Assembly: GCA_013176395.1 (NCBI GenBank)
Contig: JABMLP010000011.1
Span: 1,612,001 to 1,676,000 of the forward strand
From: Venturia oleaginea
Lineage: Eukaryota; Ascomycota; Dothideomycetes; Venturiales; Venturiaceae
Direction of reading: 5' to 3'
Length of the DNA stretch: 64,000 bases
The notes under the pieces were generated by a model. The model was not told the origin of the DNA. It saw only the letters and a program-made list of their open reading frames with translations, and did not search any database. Below are positions 22,020-32,705 of the stretch, in pieces. The position numbers were made by a program, and so were the translations under genes. Numbering within the stretch: position 1 is the stretch's first letter; the number at the start of each line of letters is the position of its first letter.

Positions 22020-22930
22020 TCCATTCAAACATGTATACGGAAAATTTGCGCAAACGCTTTCTTTCTTCCGATCATGTCTCGTATGCTTTATCAGCCTGAA
22101 CTTTCTCTCGCATCGTTTGTTTTCTTTATCGGACAATTCTTCGCATGTCGACAGTGTGCCCGTTCGTTCCTCGTCTCCTTCCGAGATGTTGATTGCTTCG
22201 GATTTGGCCAGGAACGAAATCATTGTGGCGTCGTCACGACTTGGTGTAGTGTCCGCACCTAGAGCGCTATCTTTTTCGAGTAACAATGCCCTAGCTGCAA
22301 TGGCCCTAAACTCCACAGTTGGAGTGCTGGCGTGGGGTGCCGGGATTCAAAGGATCTACCAATCGCTAATGTGTGCAGGAAGCATTATGCCGGATTTAGG
22401 TATAGGTCGGAACGAATGGACATGGTTTGTTCGGTTTGCTTGCGCCAGCCAGTTCCGTAATGCCAGATCCGTGCGAGTTATTCAACAGATACCCATTGTT
22501 GACAAACATAGGAAACCAGTTCAGAAGGTAATGTGATTCCTGACAATTCAAAACGCCCCAATCTTTCCTAGGTCTGAGGTGTATGCACGAAACTCCCTCC
22601 GCGTGAATCAATGAGTATGCAAACTTTACTTCTGCTCGGCGTCTTAGGGCTCAAACTTTTCTTCCCTGCGCAGACGCAGAAAACACCCCGGATGAACAAA
22701 GTTGAGAATCGCAACTGCCAGGAACATGAGTACACCATTCAACAATAATTAAACCACGTGTCTAGTAAGGTACCAGCTCCATCCCTGCAACAACCAATCG
22801 TCCGACAGATACTTCTCCCGACAATGAGTAGAGAACGCAATAGAGCATTACGGTGGTGTGTGACACGGCGCGGTAAAGTCCATAATCTTTGAAGAGATGG
22901 GAGAAGAGCTTCGGATCCCTCTTATATCTT
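22020..22930. other. Intergenic, no supported gene
   Basis: A 139-codon ORF (22117-22536, plus) overlaps minus-strand ORFs and has no recognisable domain. The rest, to the MITE at 22931, has only short ORFs. Confidence 0.35.
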
Positions 22931-23233
22931 ATTGTGGTTTGTGCATGAACGTGGACATTCTCAAGGCTTTGACTGACTGACTGACTGACTGAATAATTCT
23001 AAGAGCTCTACCTCACAGCGGAACCTAGCTGAAATACGTAGATCAGCTAATTCTTACCCCACAAGCAATAGGATCTCCTTTAAAAAGGCTCGGTATAGCT
23101 TACTGAAAGCCCATTCCTATCCCAGTCCTTTACTGTAAATTAACTACCTTGGCGTAGATTAGAATTTCGTGCATTACTTAGTTAGTTAGTCAAAATACTT
23201 GAAGAATGTCCACGTTAATGGACAAACCACAAT
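22931..23233. mobile_element. MITE-like element with terminal inverted repeats, full copy
   Basis: The 303-bp segment starts ATTGTGGTTTGTGCATGAAC and ends with the near-perfect reverse complement, giving terminal inverted repeats of about 35 bp (AACGTGGACATTCT is shared). It has no ORF. Inside are a (GACT)n microsatellite (about 22970-22992) and TTTAAAAAGGCTCGGTATAG. Size and structure fit a non-autonomous DNA transposon. A target duplication is not obvious. A second, truncated copy starts at 24969. Confidence 0.75.
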
Positions 23234-24177
23234 CCCCTATCTGGTCCGTGATATGTCTGGGCCAGTCTGAACGAGCCTAACGAGGGGCTCGGAATCACCC
23301 CTGTATTGCCGAAAACCAGATGAGGGATAAGAACGAGTGAAAAATGACAACTGTGAGATCTTCATTTCTTCGTGAAATGGTAACGAAACACTGGAAAACA
23401 GAGGAACAGTAGCGGTGAGCATTGTGGCAAGAAAATATAGGCCTTGGCTGATTTCTATTTAGAAAGCTCTTCATCGTCTCCAGTAATCTGTGTGAGCTAA
23501 TCACACCAAAAAGGTGTGCCCTGGACAAAAACGGGATGAATCCAGCCTCGCTATACCGGTGTGGGGGTGATGTCAAGAAACCTAAATTCATTTCGAGCGG
23601 CCCCTTACTGATACGGTTGCACCACGTTCGGCTTCAATTGACCATGTGGTCGAACTACACGCGACCCAAATCCAGTTCTGAATGGTTGGAAACGAACGCG
23701 AGCACTGCCGTGCGACGGAAATCCAGCCTCCGTGCGCCCGCCCTGCTGTCGTTTTGTTTATTCTATGTGCACGTCAGACGGCATTCTTAAATCCAGAGAT
23801 TGGTTGGCTTTACGGGAGAATAGCAATGGTAAAAAACTTGTGGGAGAGATTCCCATCTCCACAGTTGAGCCTCGTAATGTCGAGTGGTAGCCCTAAAATA
23901 CATGAAAAGATAACGTCCTCGACTCCTCATCAACCTCGAAAGCACAATGAATACGGTATCGAAAAAAGGATAGCCAAAACTACATTCATTCCCCCGGATA
24001 CCAAGGTAAATGATTTGGTAATGAGTTTCTCCCCTACCCCATTCGCATGCCAATTCAACTATAGAGGGTGGTCAGCGTATCGAAGATTTTCGGTAACTTT
24101 CACCGGCTCAATCCTTGCCGTATCGTTCCATTACCATGTTCTCTACAACCTTTGGAAAGCTTACCTAGATACATCCA
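23234..24177. other. Intergenic between MITE copies
   Basis: A 203-codon plus-strand ORF (23682-24293) runs through here and overlaps the small secreted protein gene on the other strand. Its composition is not convincing and it has no motif, so I do not call it. Nothing else is seen. Confidence 0.35.
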
Positions 24178-24467
24178 CTAGTAGCAATGTTCGTAATCCT
24201 CAGGCACGCCCCTACAGCAGATATGATTTGGTCTTTTTGGACCACACAAGGAGCCTTTGCGATTACAATTATTGGGTCCTATGCACTATATAACATCCCA
24301 TTTAGTTCCGACCAATAGATATAGACACGAAGATAAGTTTGACTTACCCGACGGTAGTACTCTCCTGGCCATAGGCATTCTGTTGGCGCGGGGGTACAGA
24401 TTACTTCGGCTCCCGCGAAAGAAAATAGGCTGATGACAGCCAGGAGGCGGAGAGATGTGATGTGCAT
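24178..24467 (-). CDS. Small secreted protein with eight cysteines
   Basis: Two exons, 24467-24348 and 24285-24178, are separated by a 62-nt intron (GTAAGT...TATAG, 24347-24286). They join in phase 0 to give 75 residues. The start MHITSLRLLAVISLFSFAGA is a clear signal peptide ending in AGA. The mature part of about 55 residues has eight Cys: VIC, TEC, RRC, NNC, SLC, an ICC pair, and EHC two residues before the end. Five of the eight are in exon 2, so the unspliced frame hides the pattern. An even number of Cys with a CC pair and a C-terminal Cys suggests four disulfides, as in effector-like or antimicrobial-like small secreted fungal proteins. I recognise no family. The gene lies between two MITE copies in repeat-rich DNA. 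An ORF by chance is unlikely, given signal peptide, consensus splice sites and Cys pattern together, but expression is unproven. Confidence 0.65.
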
Positions 24468-24968
24468 GATGGAGGAGATAAATAGAGAATTTTTGCTGAA
24501 TGATGATGCCAGAAATACTGTGGTATCTGGCCAAATATATATATAAATTCTCGTTACACACGTGTGGTGGCAGACATGGTTACAAGAAGATTACCGAATC
24601 TACGGTTCTTTCTCCGGACATTACAATATGGAGTACTATACTCTAGTATGGAGTAGCTAAAATTACTTTCGCCATTACTCGTGACCCTTCCGTATGATCG
24701 TATATCAATCTCGATCCAACTGTGGGGGTTCGAAGACTTTCAGCATGGAACCTTCCGCACTGGCTCTTCTTGGCAACTGACTCCATCACCAATTTCTCCA
24801 AAACCTCTCCGTCCCTTCATCCTTCTCACCAGCGGCACAATCAGCATGGATGGGACCCCAAGACTGAGTGTACAGCTCTGTGATTGCCTCTTTGGCAGGT
24901 GAAGCCCTCCACCTCCTCTCCTCGTGTAGCGAAACGATTGAAAGGGTGAAAGGGTGAGAACATCTCTT

Positions 24969-25195
24969 ATTGTAGTTTGCATTAACGTGGGCGATCTTCC
25001 AGTTTTGACTGACTGAATGAGTTATTCTGAAAGCTTTACCCTACAACAAATCCTAGCTGAAACACGTAGATCAGTTGATTTCATCCCCTCCAATAATATA
25101 ACGACTTTTTTAAAAAGGCTTGGAATAGCTTAAAAGCCTCCGGACCGGTACTATCCGAGCCTTTGGCCGTCACTTCATCACCTTAGCGTAGATCT
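24969..25195 (+). mobile_element. Truncated second copy of the MITE-like element
   Basis: It starts ATTGTAGTTTGC-ATTAACGTGG and follows the first copy in order: TTTTGACTGACTGA, CCTAGCTGAAACACGTAGATCAG, TTTAAAAAGGCTTGGAATAG, and CCTTAGCGTAGAT. It stops near 25195 without the distal inverted repeat. It is clearly diverged from copy one. The break lies about 250 bp before the CACTA-type element's left gene, so the two losses may be linked. Confidence 0.65.
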
Positions 25196-25447
25196 ATCTC
25201 CATCTCGCCACGCCTTCGGATCACGGTCATCTGGCACGTTTTATCTGTTGATTGGCCGGACGCAGGCCAGGGCACGTGAATTTTCATTGTGAGCGAGCAA
25301 GCCATTGAGCCCTGAGCCATACAGGCTTCCTCAGCCACACGGGGCTTCAGCCACGGGGTAGGTCTCAGGATGGCATGCCCACGGCTCAATTGCTTCTCGA
25401 TTCAAGGCAAATGAGGTGCCCTACTGCCCGCACGTATAAGACGTTGA

Positions 25448-26578
25448 CTACAGGGTGTAGGCGGGTGGGAATCTAGATACAAGACGAGCCTCAGAGGGCT
25501 CAGAAGTCGTGCGATATGCGAGATCGCCATGTTGTTGTTGTCGCTTGGTCGGACGAGGCCCTTGCTCCACCAGATAGACACTAGCATTATTATCGTTAAC
25601 ATCCACCACACTTGACGTTTTTTGAAAGCTTCTTTTAGCACTCGGGGCCAATATAAGAGTAGGGTCTTGAGGGTCTCGTTCCTTGCGCTTTTTCGAGGCT
25701 ATCTGAGTAGATTGTAGAGTAGAATCTAGCGCTTCAAGGTCGCCATCAATCTCGTCAATTCGAGCGCCGTAGTCATCGCGTTGGTCATCGCTATAGACGC
25801 TAATATCATCATCGATATTAATCTGATCCTGAGAGTCCTCGAAATCGGCGGCCTCATCGTCGTATGTATATGGCAAAGATGGCTCGGCAGAAACCGACCT
25901 CGAATAGATACCAGGTGTAGCAAGCACCTCGGCGACATGAGAGGACTGTTTTGATGGCTTTGAAGGTGTAAAATCGATCATTCTGGCACCCTCGGTGTCT
26001 TGACTTGCTAATGAAGTTGGTGTAGATATTGGTGTAGATTTCAACTTTGCCCTGCCATTTTTTCGAGGAACCTTTGGTGTCATTATAACCTTTCTTCGTC
26101 GGCACTCTTCGGTACGAATATAGTCCAACTTGATCTTTAGTAATGCTGCGGAGGGCCAATAGCCTACGTATCTGGATAGAGTGGGACTTTCGGTATGGAG
26201 GGCGGTGAACAGATTTTGACGATCTGTATGACTCTGAGATTTAAAAGGCTTGGTTTGCTTAACGGGATTAAAAAGTGTACTAAAAGAGAGAGATAAGTAG
26301 CTTTCTTTGATGAGATATTGAGTAGTTACTAACGCTTCAAGATTCAGAGTCCCATCACCATTGCGAATCGGAACCGACTCCTTTGGACTATAAGATCTCG
26401 CGATATTGAGTGACTTCGCTACCGCAGATTTATAGTCTGCAATTAGCTCCTTGCGAATATTCTCCGGGTAGTTCCGCACGGCCAGATTAATGGTGACGAG
26501 GATGTCTGCCGAGGTGGTGATCTCGGTATCAAGAGGTTGCTCAATCGGGCGTTCACTCAAAGCTGTTTTTGGCGCCAT
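25448..26578 (-). CDS. Accessory gene of the CACTA-type transposon, unrecognised
   Basis: A single ORF of 376 residues starts at the ATG at 26578, divergent from the transposase. The N-terminal 170 residues are helical (SADILVTINLAVRNYPENI and ELIADYKSAVAKSLNIAR). The middle is basic and Ser/Thr/Pro-rich, with an acidic low-complexity segment (DQINIDDDISVYSDDQRDD) near residue 250. It has no recognised domain. Its AT-rich codon use resembles the adjacent transposase and not the neighbouring host genes. With the shared 250-bp intergenic region, this suggests it belongs to the transposon, like the second (TnpA-like) DNA-binding gene of plant CACTA elements. That role is inference. Confidence 0.6.
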   Translation of the reverse strand: MAPKTALSERPIEQPLDTEITTSADILVTINLAVRNYPENIRKELIADYKSAVAKSLNIARSYSPKESVPIRNGDGTLNLEALVTTQYLIKESYLSLSFSTLFNPVKQTKPFKSQSHTDRQNLFTALHTESPTLSRYVGYWPSAALLKIKLDYIRTEECRRRKVIMTPKVPRKNGRAKLKSTPISTPTSLASQDTEGARMIDFTPSKPSKQSSHVAEVLATPGIYSRSVSAEPSLPYTYDDEAADFEDSQDQINIDDDISVYSDDQRDDYGARIDEIDGDLEALDSTLQSTQIASKKRKERDPQDPTLILAPSAKRSFQKTSSVVDVNDNNASVYLVEQGPRPTKRQQQHGDLAYRTTSEPSEARLVSRFPPAYTL

Positions 26579-26827
26579 TATAAGTCTTTGAAAGGTTGTA
26601 ATCGTGAAGGTAGAATTATCTACAGCTAGATTCTCCTATTATACACCTCAACCCCACCTTAGCATGACACCTAGACCGTTTCATACACCAACAATAACGA
26701 TATATCCGAATCAGTAGCCATTTCAAACGTCTCGAGTCAATCCGGAGGTGGATTCTGCGGCCGGTAGCCTCAGAATCTCACACCTCTATTGTGACTCGAA
26801 CACATCACTCTCGCTGGCATACCAAAA

Positions 26828-29800
26828 ATGGCTGTATTCTGCTTTCTTGAACGAGATCTAGGCGAATCTATACATCGATGTTCTATCCGGACTCGTACAA
26901 GACATCGTGAGGCTTGGATACGACGTCAAAACCTCAATCTTCCTACCTATAACGCTGCAGATGAGCCCGCCGGCATCGAGACCGATGACGAGATAGTCGA
27001 TGATGAGTCTCACACCCCGCCAAGCCCTCAGAATGAGCAGAATGAGCCACTAGATTACGATTCTGATATCGATATTGGTGATGGAATCGACTTTGAGCAA
27101 AGTAAGTTAAAGTTAACTTTGAGATAAATAGGAACCTTCAGCGATTGAGCAACTTCAATTCTTTTCGAGGACGATATAACCTCATTCTACACTACTTTTA
27201 ATCCCTTTAACGTCCTCTTGGCAGAATTGGCCTTTCATTTACGCTGGAGGTCCCCAAGTTAACATAAAGCTAACTTTCTTTAAGTACGTCAACTCTCCGA
27301 CGCCCAATCACGGTATCTACAACTCTCTGAATGGGTTGATTACCATGTCAGCCGAGAACAATACAATATGCTACGCTATATCGTCGAGGATGGGTGGTCT
27401 ACACAGTTGCCAGATCTGCGCCGCCGCGACGATGTTCTTACGGCACTGACGAGGCTCGAGGGTAGAACCTTTGACTGCTGTATCAAGAGTTGTATTGCAT
27501 ACACTGGCGATTACGCTAATCTAGAGGGTTGCAGTAGTTGTAACGAACCTCGTTATTACTATAGCACTCGCCGTGCACGAAAAACCTTCCTATATATCCC
27601 TCTTATACCTCGCCTCAGGTATCAATTCCAATCGGCTATACGAGCAGAGACCCTCCAAAAACACCACCAAAAGTACTGGATCAACCCTATTGACCAGTTA
27701 CCATTAGTCTATGATGACTGGTGGTCCGGCGAAAGGTACCGAGATCTCAGAAAAGAAGGCTATTTCAAGCGACCAACTGACATCGCTTTTGCACTACATT
27801 ATGATGGCGTTCAAGCTATCAAATCGGGCAATAACTCGGTCAGCCCAGTCATCCTCGTCAACTATAATCTACCACCATCGATTCGCTATAAGAAGGGTAA
27901 TATATTATTCTCTCTCGTCATTCCAGGGCCCAACAAACGTGAGGATATTGACAGCTATCTAAGGCCTCTCGTTGACGAGCTCAAACTTCTCAAAACTGGG
28001 GTCAAGGCACACAATAAATACCGTGGTAGAGAGTTCACGATGCGAGCGAATGTGGTGTTGGTTTGTGGTAAGTCCCTCTCTATTTCAATATATGGTCATT
28101 CGGTTACCGGAGACATCTATAATTGTTGAACAGTGGCATGCCAGTCCTTGATACCTCAGGCATAGTGCACGTGATAGATGCCAAGGAATGCATTGACATG
28201 CATATATATGCATGCAGATGCCACGGTGTAGTTTACCTCTGCAGTCAATACAGTCAAGTCACAGGGTGACACTTGTTCTGTTCATCGGCTCCTATCGTTA
28301 AGTTCGTGTTGAATCTACTTCCGAATAACTCTGTTTTGCTCGTTCAGCGCAACAATAATAATATTTATTTCAACTTCATTCAATAGTCTAGATACTTTTT
28401 TAGCTAACTAACCTACCATATAGGTGATGGCCCTGCAGTATCTGAGCTCTGCGAAATGAAGCACCCCGGTAATGCAATGAGTCCTTGTAGATTCTGCTAT
28501 ATTCGAGCCAAATGGTCGCCAGGGCAAAAGACTTATTATGTTCCTCATACAGAGCATCAATTAAAGGGTAATCTACATTGTAGAGAAGCCTTACGTCAAG
28601 AGATTGAAGATAAATTGTTGCTTGGTGAGGGTTGGGCAGATCTTGTTGGTAAGTACCGGACCAGTTAGAATCACCCTCAGCATACTTCTACGAGATAGTA
28701 TGATTATTAAGCCGTTTTACTAACAAAAAGCCTTATTTCATGACTATTTTGACGCCTTGGCGTGGAGATCTACTCATACCAATTCAATTAATCAGTATTG
28801 ACTAACAAACCTAGGAGTTGTATGAAAAAGCATCCTCTTAGAACTAGATACCCTCCACTTCCCTGATAGCTTCCCTGTGGATCTTATGCATTGTATTCCA
28901 CTCAATATCATGAAGACTCTCTGGAAAACCTGGAACGGTACTCGGATCAATACAGATAAGAAAGATCACGATACCTATACATCAGGTAGTGACTATCTTT
29001 TCAACTCATCGGTAGCGAATATCGTCTCGAAGACTCTACGTCAATCTCGTACTACAATGCCCACCAAAATGTGCTGGATGCCAGGGAAATTCGACCATAT
29101 TCGTGGCTTCAAATCGGCTGAATGGCAGGACTTTCTTGAGACCTATGGGATATCGCTTCTACACGGTCATCTATATGGCCCTGCATACTCAAATCTTTGC
29201 GATTTATACGAGATCTGGTATATTGCTACTGCAGAATCTGTTACACCTGAACAACTCAACGATCTCGAGATGTTTGTATACAGATTTGTGAGCCAATATC
29301 AGCGAATCTACTACGGTAACGTACCGGAGAGGTTAATGGCTTGCTCAATCAACCATCACTGGCTTCTACATCTACCCGATATCATCAGAAAAAACGGCCC
29401 TTGCCGTTACTATTGGTCATATCCACTCGAAAGATACTGTTTTGCGGCAAAGAGTCACGGTACAAGCAAGTCACAAATCGATAAGTCGATTGGTAACGGT
29501 CTATTACGAGTAGAACAGCTCAACCATATAATGTTACTTGAGACCACCGATGGTAATCGACTACACCCCGATATCGAGGATCCTACGCCATACCCTCGAG
29601 TCAGTGGCCAGCGGCGGCCATTGAGCGACGAGATCGATGACGTCGATGGAGATGTCGTATTCAAAAGATATCACTATCTAAGCCGTAGAATGCGTTCAGA
29701 TCTGGCCAAAATCGTCAACTCCATAACGCCAAGGATCGCGAGGTATCGTATAATCTACTACAAGCGCTGCAAACTCTCAAAAGACGTCTCAATTGGCTCA

Positions 29801-30142
29801 ATCTCGTCACAATACGTCACTGACCTCAATCGCAGGGACCACTATGTCTGCTACCGCACTGCAGCCAATCCACGCTGCAATTTCGGCTCAATATCAACAT
29901 TTTTCATGGTCAGATCTCGTCAATTTGCGCTCATTACACGGTGGAAGAACCCTCAATTGGATGACTACGTACACCAGATTACTGTGGCTCACGAGAATGG
30001 TAGAGAGGAGATCATTGAGGTGGGAGGTATCTACTGCCTAATTGGGGTTCTAGAGGAAAAAGATGAGGGCCATCGCACGCGCAAGTCACGGCTTATTGTA
30101 GGGGCTTTGAACTATGTTAGAATGCATGGTTTGGAGCCTTAA
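26828..30142 (+). CDS. Tnp2-type transposase of a CACTA/EnSpm element, multi-exon
   Basis: Exons read in order on plus. From the ATG at 26828: an N-terminal Cys/His region and IRTRTRHREAW. Near 27180-27260: FEDDITSFYTTFNPFNVLLA. From 27300: the Tnp2 core with DIAFALHYDGVQAIKSGNNS, SPVILVNYNLPPSIRYKKGN and LVIPGPNKREDIDSYLRPL, and after intron removal CGDGPAVSELC and CRFCYI. From about 28840: a DUF4218-like part (HFPDSFPVDLMHCIPLNIM, SINHHWLLHLPDII, YWSYPLERYC) to a TAA at 30140-30142. One intron is certain, 28068-28423 (GTAAGT...TATAG), and it carries a solo LTR. Others are likely near 27101, 27255 and 28649. A TGA in the reading before LLELDTLHFPD (near 28815) is either removed by splicing or a disabling stop. 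The predicted job is cut-and-paste transposition at CACTA ends. Confidence 0.75.
28124..28354 (+). mobile_element. Solo LTR (family L2), inside a transposase intron
   Basis: This 231-bp LTR begins TGTTGAACAGTGG, ends TTCAGCGCAACA (TG...CA), and is flanked by perfect 5-bp direct repeats ATAAT (28119-28123 and 28355-28359). It sits within the 356-nt intron 28068-28423, leaving the splice sites unharmed. It contains the palindrome GCATATATATGC. The internal region has been lost by LTR-LTR recombination. It matches the copies at 57173 and 43348/44843. Confidence 0.92.
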
Positions 30143-30403
30143 AATCACTGTATATTAGCTATACTACACTATATTTAGTGGTGATGAGTGACACGGCAAT
30201 CTCGCCGAGATCACGAGAATATATTGCTTTTTGAACGGATTGTAATCTACGGGATTTTCTAGTGCATTGTAACAAGATACGTACACCAAAAAACGGAGAT
30301 TCCATTGTAAATTACACCAAAAAAGGGTGAAATCGGCCACGGGAATCTAGATGTAAAATACACCTAAAATCGTTGTAATCTACAAAATTCTATGACCGTA
30401 GTG

Positions 30404-31341
30404 CTTGCCAGTAGACTGCATACTGTGCCTAGAATCAGTACAGGCAGCTCTTCATAGAAACAGGAAACATGAACGTGCCGTTTCGCTTCCTTCCTCTTCT
30501 CTAGAAGCTTTGCGAAACGCTCCTGCAGTGTTGCCAGTCGTGGTTCCTCCTTGTTCAATCTTTTGACTAGTTCAGCGTTGTCCTGCTTGACATATCCCAA
30601 TATTGATGCGAGGATACCGCCCCATTGCGCTTGTTCCGAACCGCGATGCGGAGTACCCATGAAAAGTATGCCAGCGGTGGAATCTACGACGGGAGAGAGA
30701 TGGTAATGCTCTTTGTTCGGGATTCGTTAGCATGAAGAAGAGCAGTTTTGACGACAAGGCCTCCAAGGCTATGAACGACGAAGATAAGTGGTCGGCTGAC
30801 TTTATGTCCGTCTCTAGCATTTTCCAAGTCTTTTCAGAGATTGGCGGCATGCTGCTCAATCGTGTTGTTAGAGACGACGCTAAAAGGCCTCTTGTTAACA
30901 ACATCGGCATCGTATCCCCATGTGGCTATTCTCGCATTTGGGATGCCGGTTTCAGAGTCGGTAAGGAGATCTTGAGGCCAGAAACATGTATTCTTCTTTC
31001 TTGGATTTCTCGTCCATGTAGTCTCGCGGTTGCCAGTTAAACCGTGAACAAAAATGATACTATACGGTTGTTAGCGCCTTTGGTGATAGCATTTTCAAAT
31101 AGCACGCCACTGCTTCCTTTGGGTCATGCAGAGTCTTCAGGTGGTATTCACCTTCCTTAGGATCGATCTCGAACACGGGCCTAGTTCTTGCTTGAGAAAG
31201 TTCCGTCGCTTCATTCGATTCGCTGTAGGGACTCGCAGCGCGCGCGGGTTGTTGATTAGGCGTGCTGATAATCTGGTTTGCTAAATCTTCATCGGTTGTC
31301 TCATTCGATTTTTTCTTCTTGCCTACAGACCAAGGAGACAT
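30404..31341 (-). pseudogene. SesB-like alpha/beta-hydrolase (esterase) gene, broken and 3'-truncated
   Basis: The start at 31341 opens a polar, Lys-rich N-terminus of about 90 residues (MSPWSVGKKKK). After a frame change near 31070 the esterase core follows: IIFVHGLTGNRETTW, CFWPQDLL and IPNARIATWGYDADV. A TGA near 30835 interrupts it. HSLGGLVVKTALLHAN follows, with the GHSxG-type nucleophile elbow (HSLGG). A second shift near 30690 precedes AGILFMGTPHRGSEQAQWG and CFYEELPVLILGTV. The reading stops matching the family at the CACTA terminus (30403), so the C-terminal part with the catalytic His is missing. Complete proteins of this type are found fused to, or clustered with, fungal NLRs in heterokaryon-incompatibility and immune-like cell death loci. 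Here it is divergent from an NB-ARC gene 349 bp away, also broken. Confidence 0.8.
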
Positions 31342-31689
31342 GGTTCAAACGAAAGCGTGGAATAAGTTTGTAGAAGGACATTAGATGGACGAAAGGGACA
31401 TCTGCGTAATGTGTGCACATGTAAGGCTTTCGCATTTTCCAGCTGAAGCGGAAACGCCGGCCGCCAAGGTTACCATACGTGTTGTACGAGAGATGCTGCA
31501 CAGAAAAGATCGTTCTCATTTCTTGGACAACCACAGTAGCAGACATTATATTATCTGCCGTCTACCAAGAAAACATGAACATCCACGGGCCGACCCAGGG
31601 CCACAATGCAATCGCCGGGGCTCCCATGGCGGGTCCCTGCGCTAACACACTAAATAGACCACAGAGACACGACCTACTCCCCAATAACT

Positions 31690-32705
31690 ATGAAGACCAC
31701 ATCAACCCACTGCCTCCCATTTTCAAGAAACCGTCGCTTCGTCGGTCGCAGCGACGAACTCCAAGAGCTGCAGCGAACACTGCTTGTAGACGAAGAATGC
31801 TCCAAAATTGCAATCGTCGGTCTGGAAGGAATCGGCAAGACACAGATCGCGCTTGAGTTTGCACAGTCTGTAAAGAGAGAGAAGCCGGAATACTCAGTGC
31901 TCTGGGTGTCTGCTGTCAGCCTGGAAAGCTTCGAACAGTCGTGCACCGAAATCGCAAGACTTGTTCGCATACCACGGGCAGGCAATGAAAAGGAAGACGT
32001 GAAAAAGCTGGTGAGGCAGTACCTCAGTGACGAGACGGCAGGCAAATGGTTGCTGGTGGTTGAAATGCATACGACAAGCAAGTTCTGTTCGAGATAGACT
32101 CGTCAGACGGCGTGGTCAGTTTCCTGCCTAAGAATGATAATGGCGTGATGGTGTTTACCAGCCGTCGGCAGGAGGTGGCAGAGGCACTTGTTGGCAACGA
32201 TGTGATCGAGGTAGGCAAGATGAGCGAGGTGGAAGCCATTACCATATTGAATAACTCACTTCGGAAAGGGTTGGTGGATAAGGATACGATTAAGCAACTC
32301 GTCGCGGAGCTCGACTACCTGCCGCTCGCGATGGTGCAGGCGGTCGCCTACATCAACACGAACACGACAACGATCTCGAAATACTTGGAGCTGATTCAGA
32401 AGACAGACGACGACCTCGTCGAAATAATGAGTCGTAAGTTCTACGACAGTACTGGAAAGTCAACCGCAGTGGCTACTACATGGGTGGTATCATTCCAGCA
32501 GATCTTAGCTGAGGACGCCGTTGCGGCGGATCTTCTGACATTTATGTCGTGTATTGAGTGGAAGAGTATCCCACTCTCGATACTGCCTACAGTGAAGCTA
32601 GAGGCGGTGATGGACAATGCTATTGGTACTATCTGCTCGTACGCATTCATCGCCAAGCGCGAAGGCGAGGCTGCATATGATATGCACCGACTGGTACACT
32701 TGACT
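31690..32705 (+). pseudogene. NB-ARC (NLR-type) gene, frameshifted and 3'-truncated
   Basis: From the ATG at 31690 comes FVGRSDELQELQRTLL, then the P-loop IVGLEGIGKTQIALEFAQ (near residue 44-60) and VLWVSAVSLESFEQ. At KWLLVV (Walker B, near 32062) one base is missing, so the annotated frame ends 14 codons later. The other frame continues with FTSRRQEVAEALVG (sensor/RNBS-like), VAELDYLPLAMVQAVAYI (GLPL-like), SFQQILAEDAVAADLLTFM, and YDMHRLVHL, the usual end of the fungal NB-ARC/winged-helix part. At 32706 the R1 repeat begins, so TPR, ankyrin or WD repeats expected downstream are gone. No N-terminal effector domain is in frame. The divergent esterase would be its natural partner. The complete type of protein is an oligomerising ATP-dependent sensor. 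This copy cannot make one. Confidence 0.85.

Larger units (their letters stand above)
25400..30403 (+). mobile_element. CACTA-type (EnSpm) DNA transposon, left end not found
   Basis: The right boundary is clear. Read on the minus strand from 30403 the DNA begins CACTACGGTCATAG, the diagnostic CACTA terminus, and runs inward through subterminal repeats (TTGTAATCTAC near 30239 and 30373; GTAAATTACACC and GTAAAATACACC near 30308 and 30354). The coding part is a Tnp2-type transposase on plus (26828-30142) and a divergent accessory gene on minus (25448-26578). No matching CACTAC start occurs between the truncated MITE and 25448, so the left end is probably deleted. The 25400 start is an estimate. 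The element abuts, and seems to have removed, the 3' end of the esterase gene at 30404. Confidence 0.75.

Noticed and set aside
21723..22316. 197-codon minus-strand ORF over the decarboxylase 3' end
   Set aside because: Mostly antisense to conserved coding sequence; no domain of its own.
23682..24293. 203-codon plus-strand ORF
   Set aside because: No motif, unconvincing composition, and it overlaps the better-supported spliced secreted protein on the other strand.
30404..32705. A bacterial-type defence operon
   Set aside because: Gene order is divergent, introns and fungal transposons surround it, and the motifs fit fungal SesB/NLR genes.
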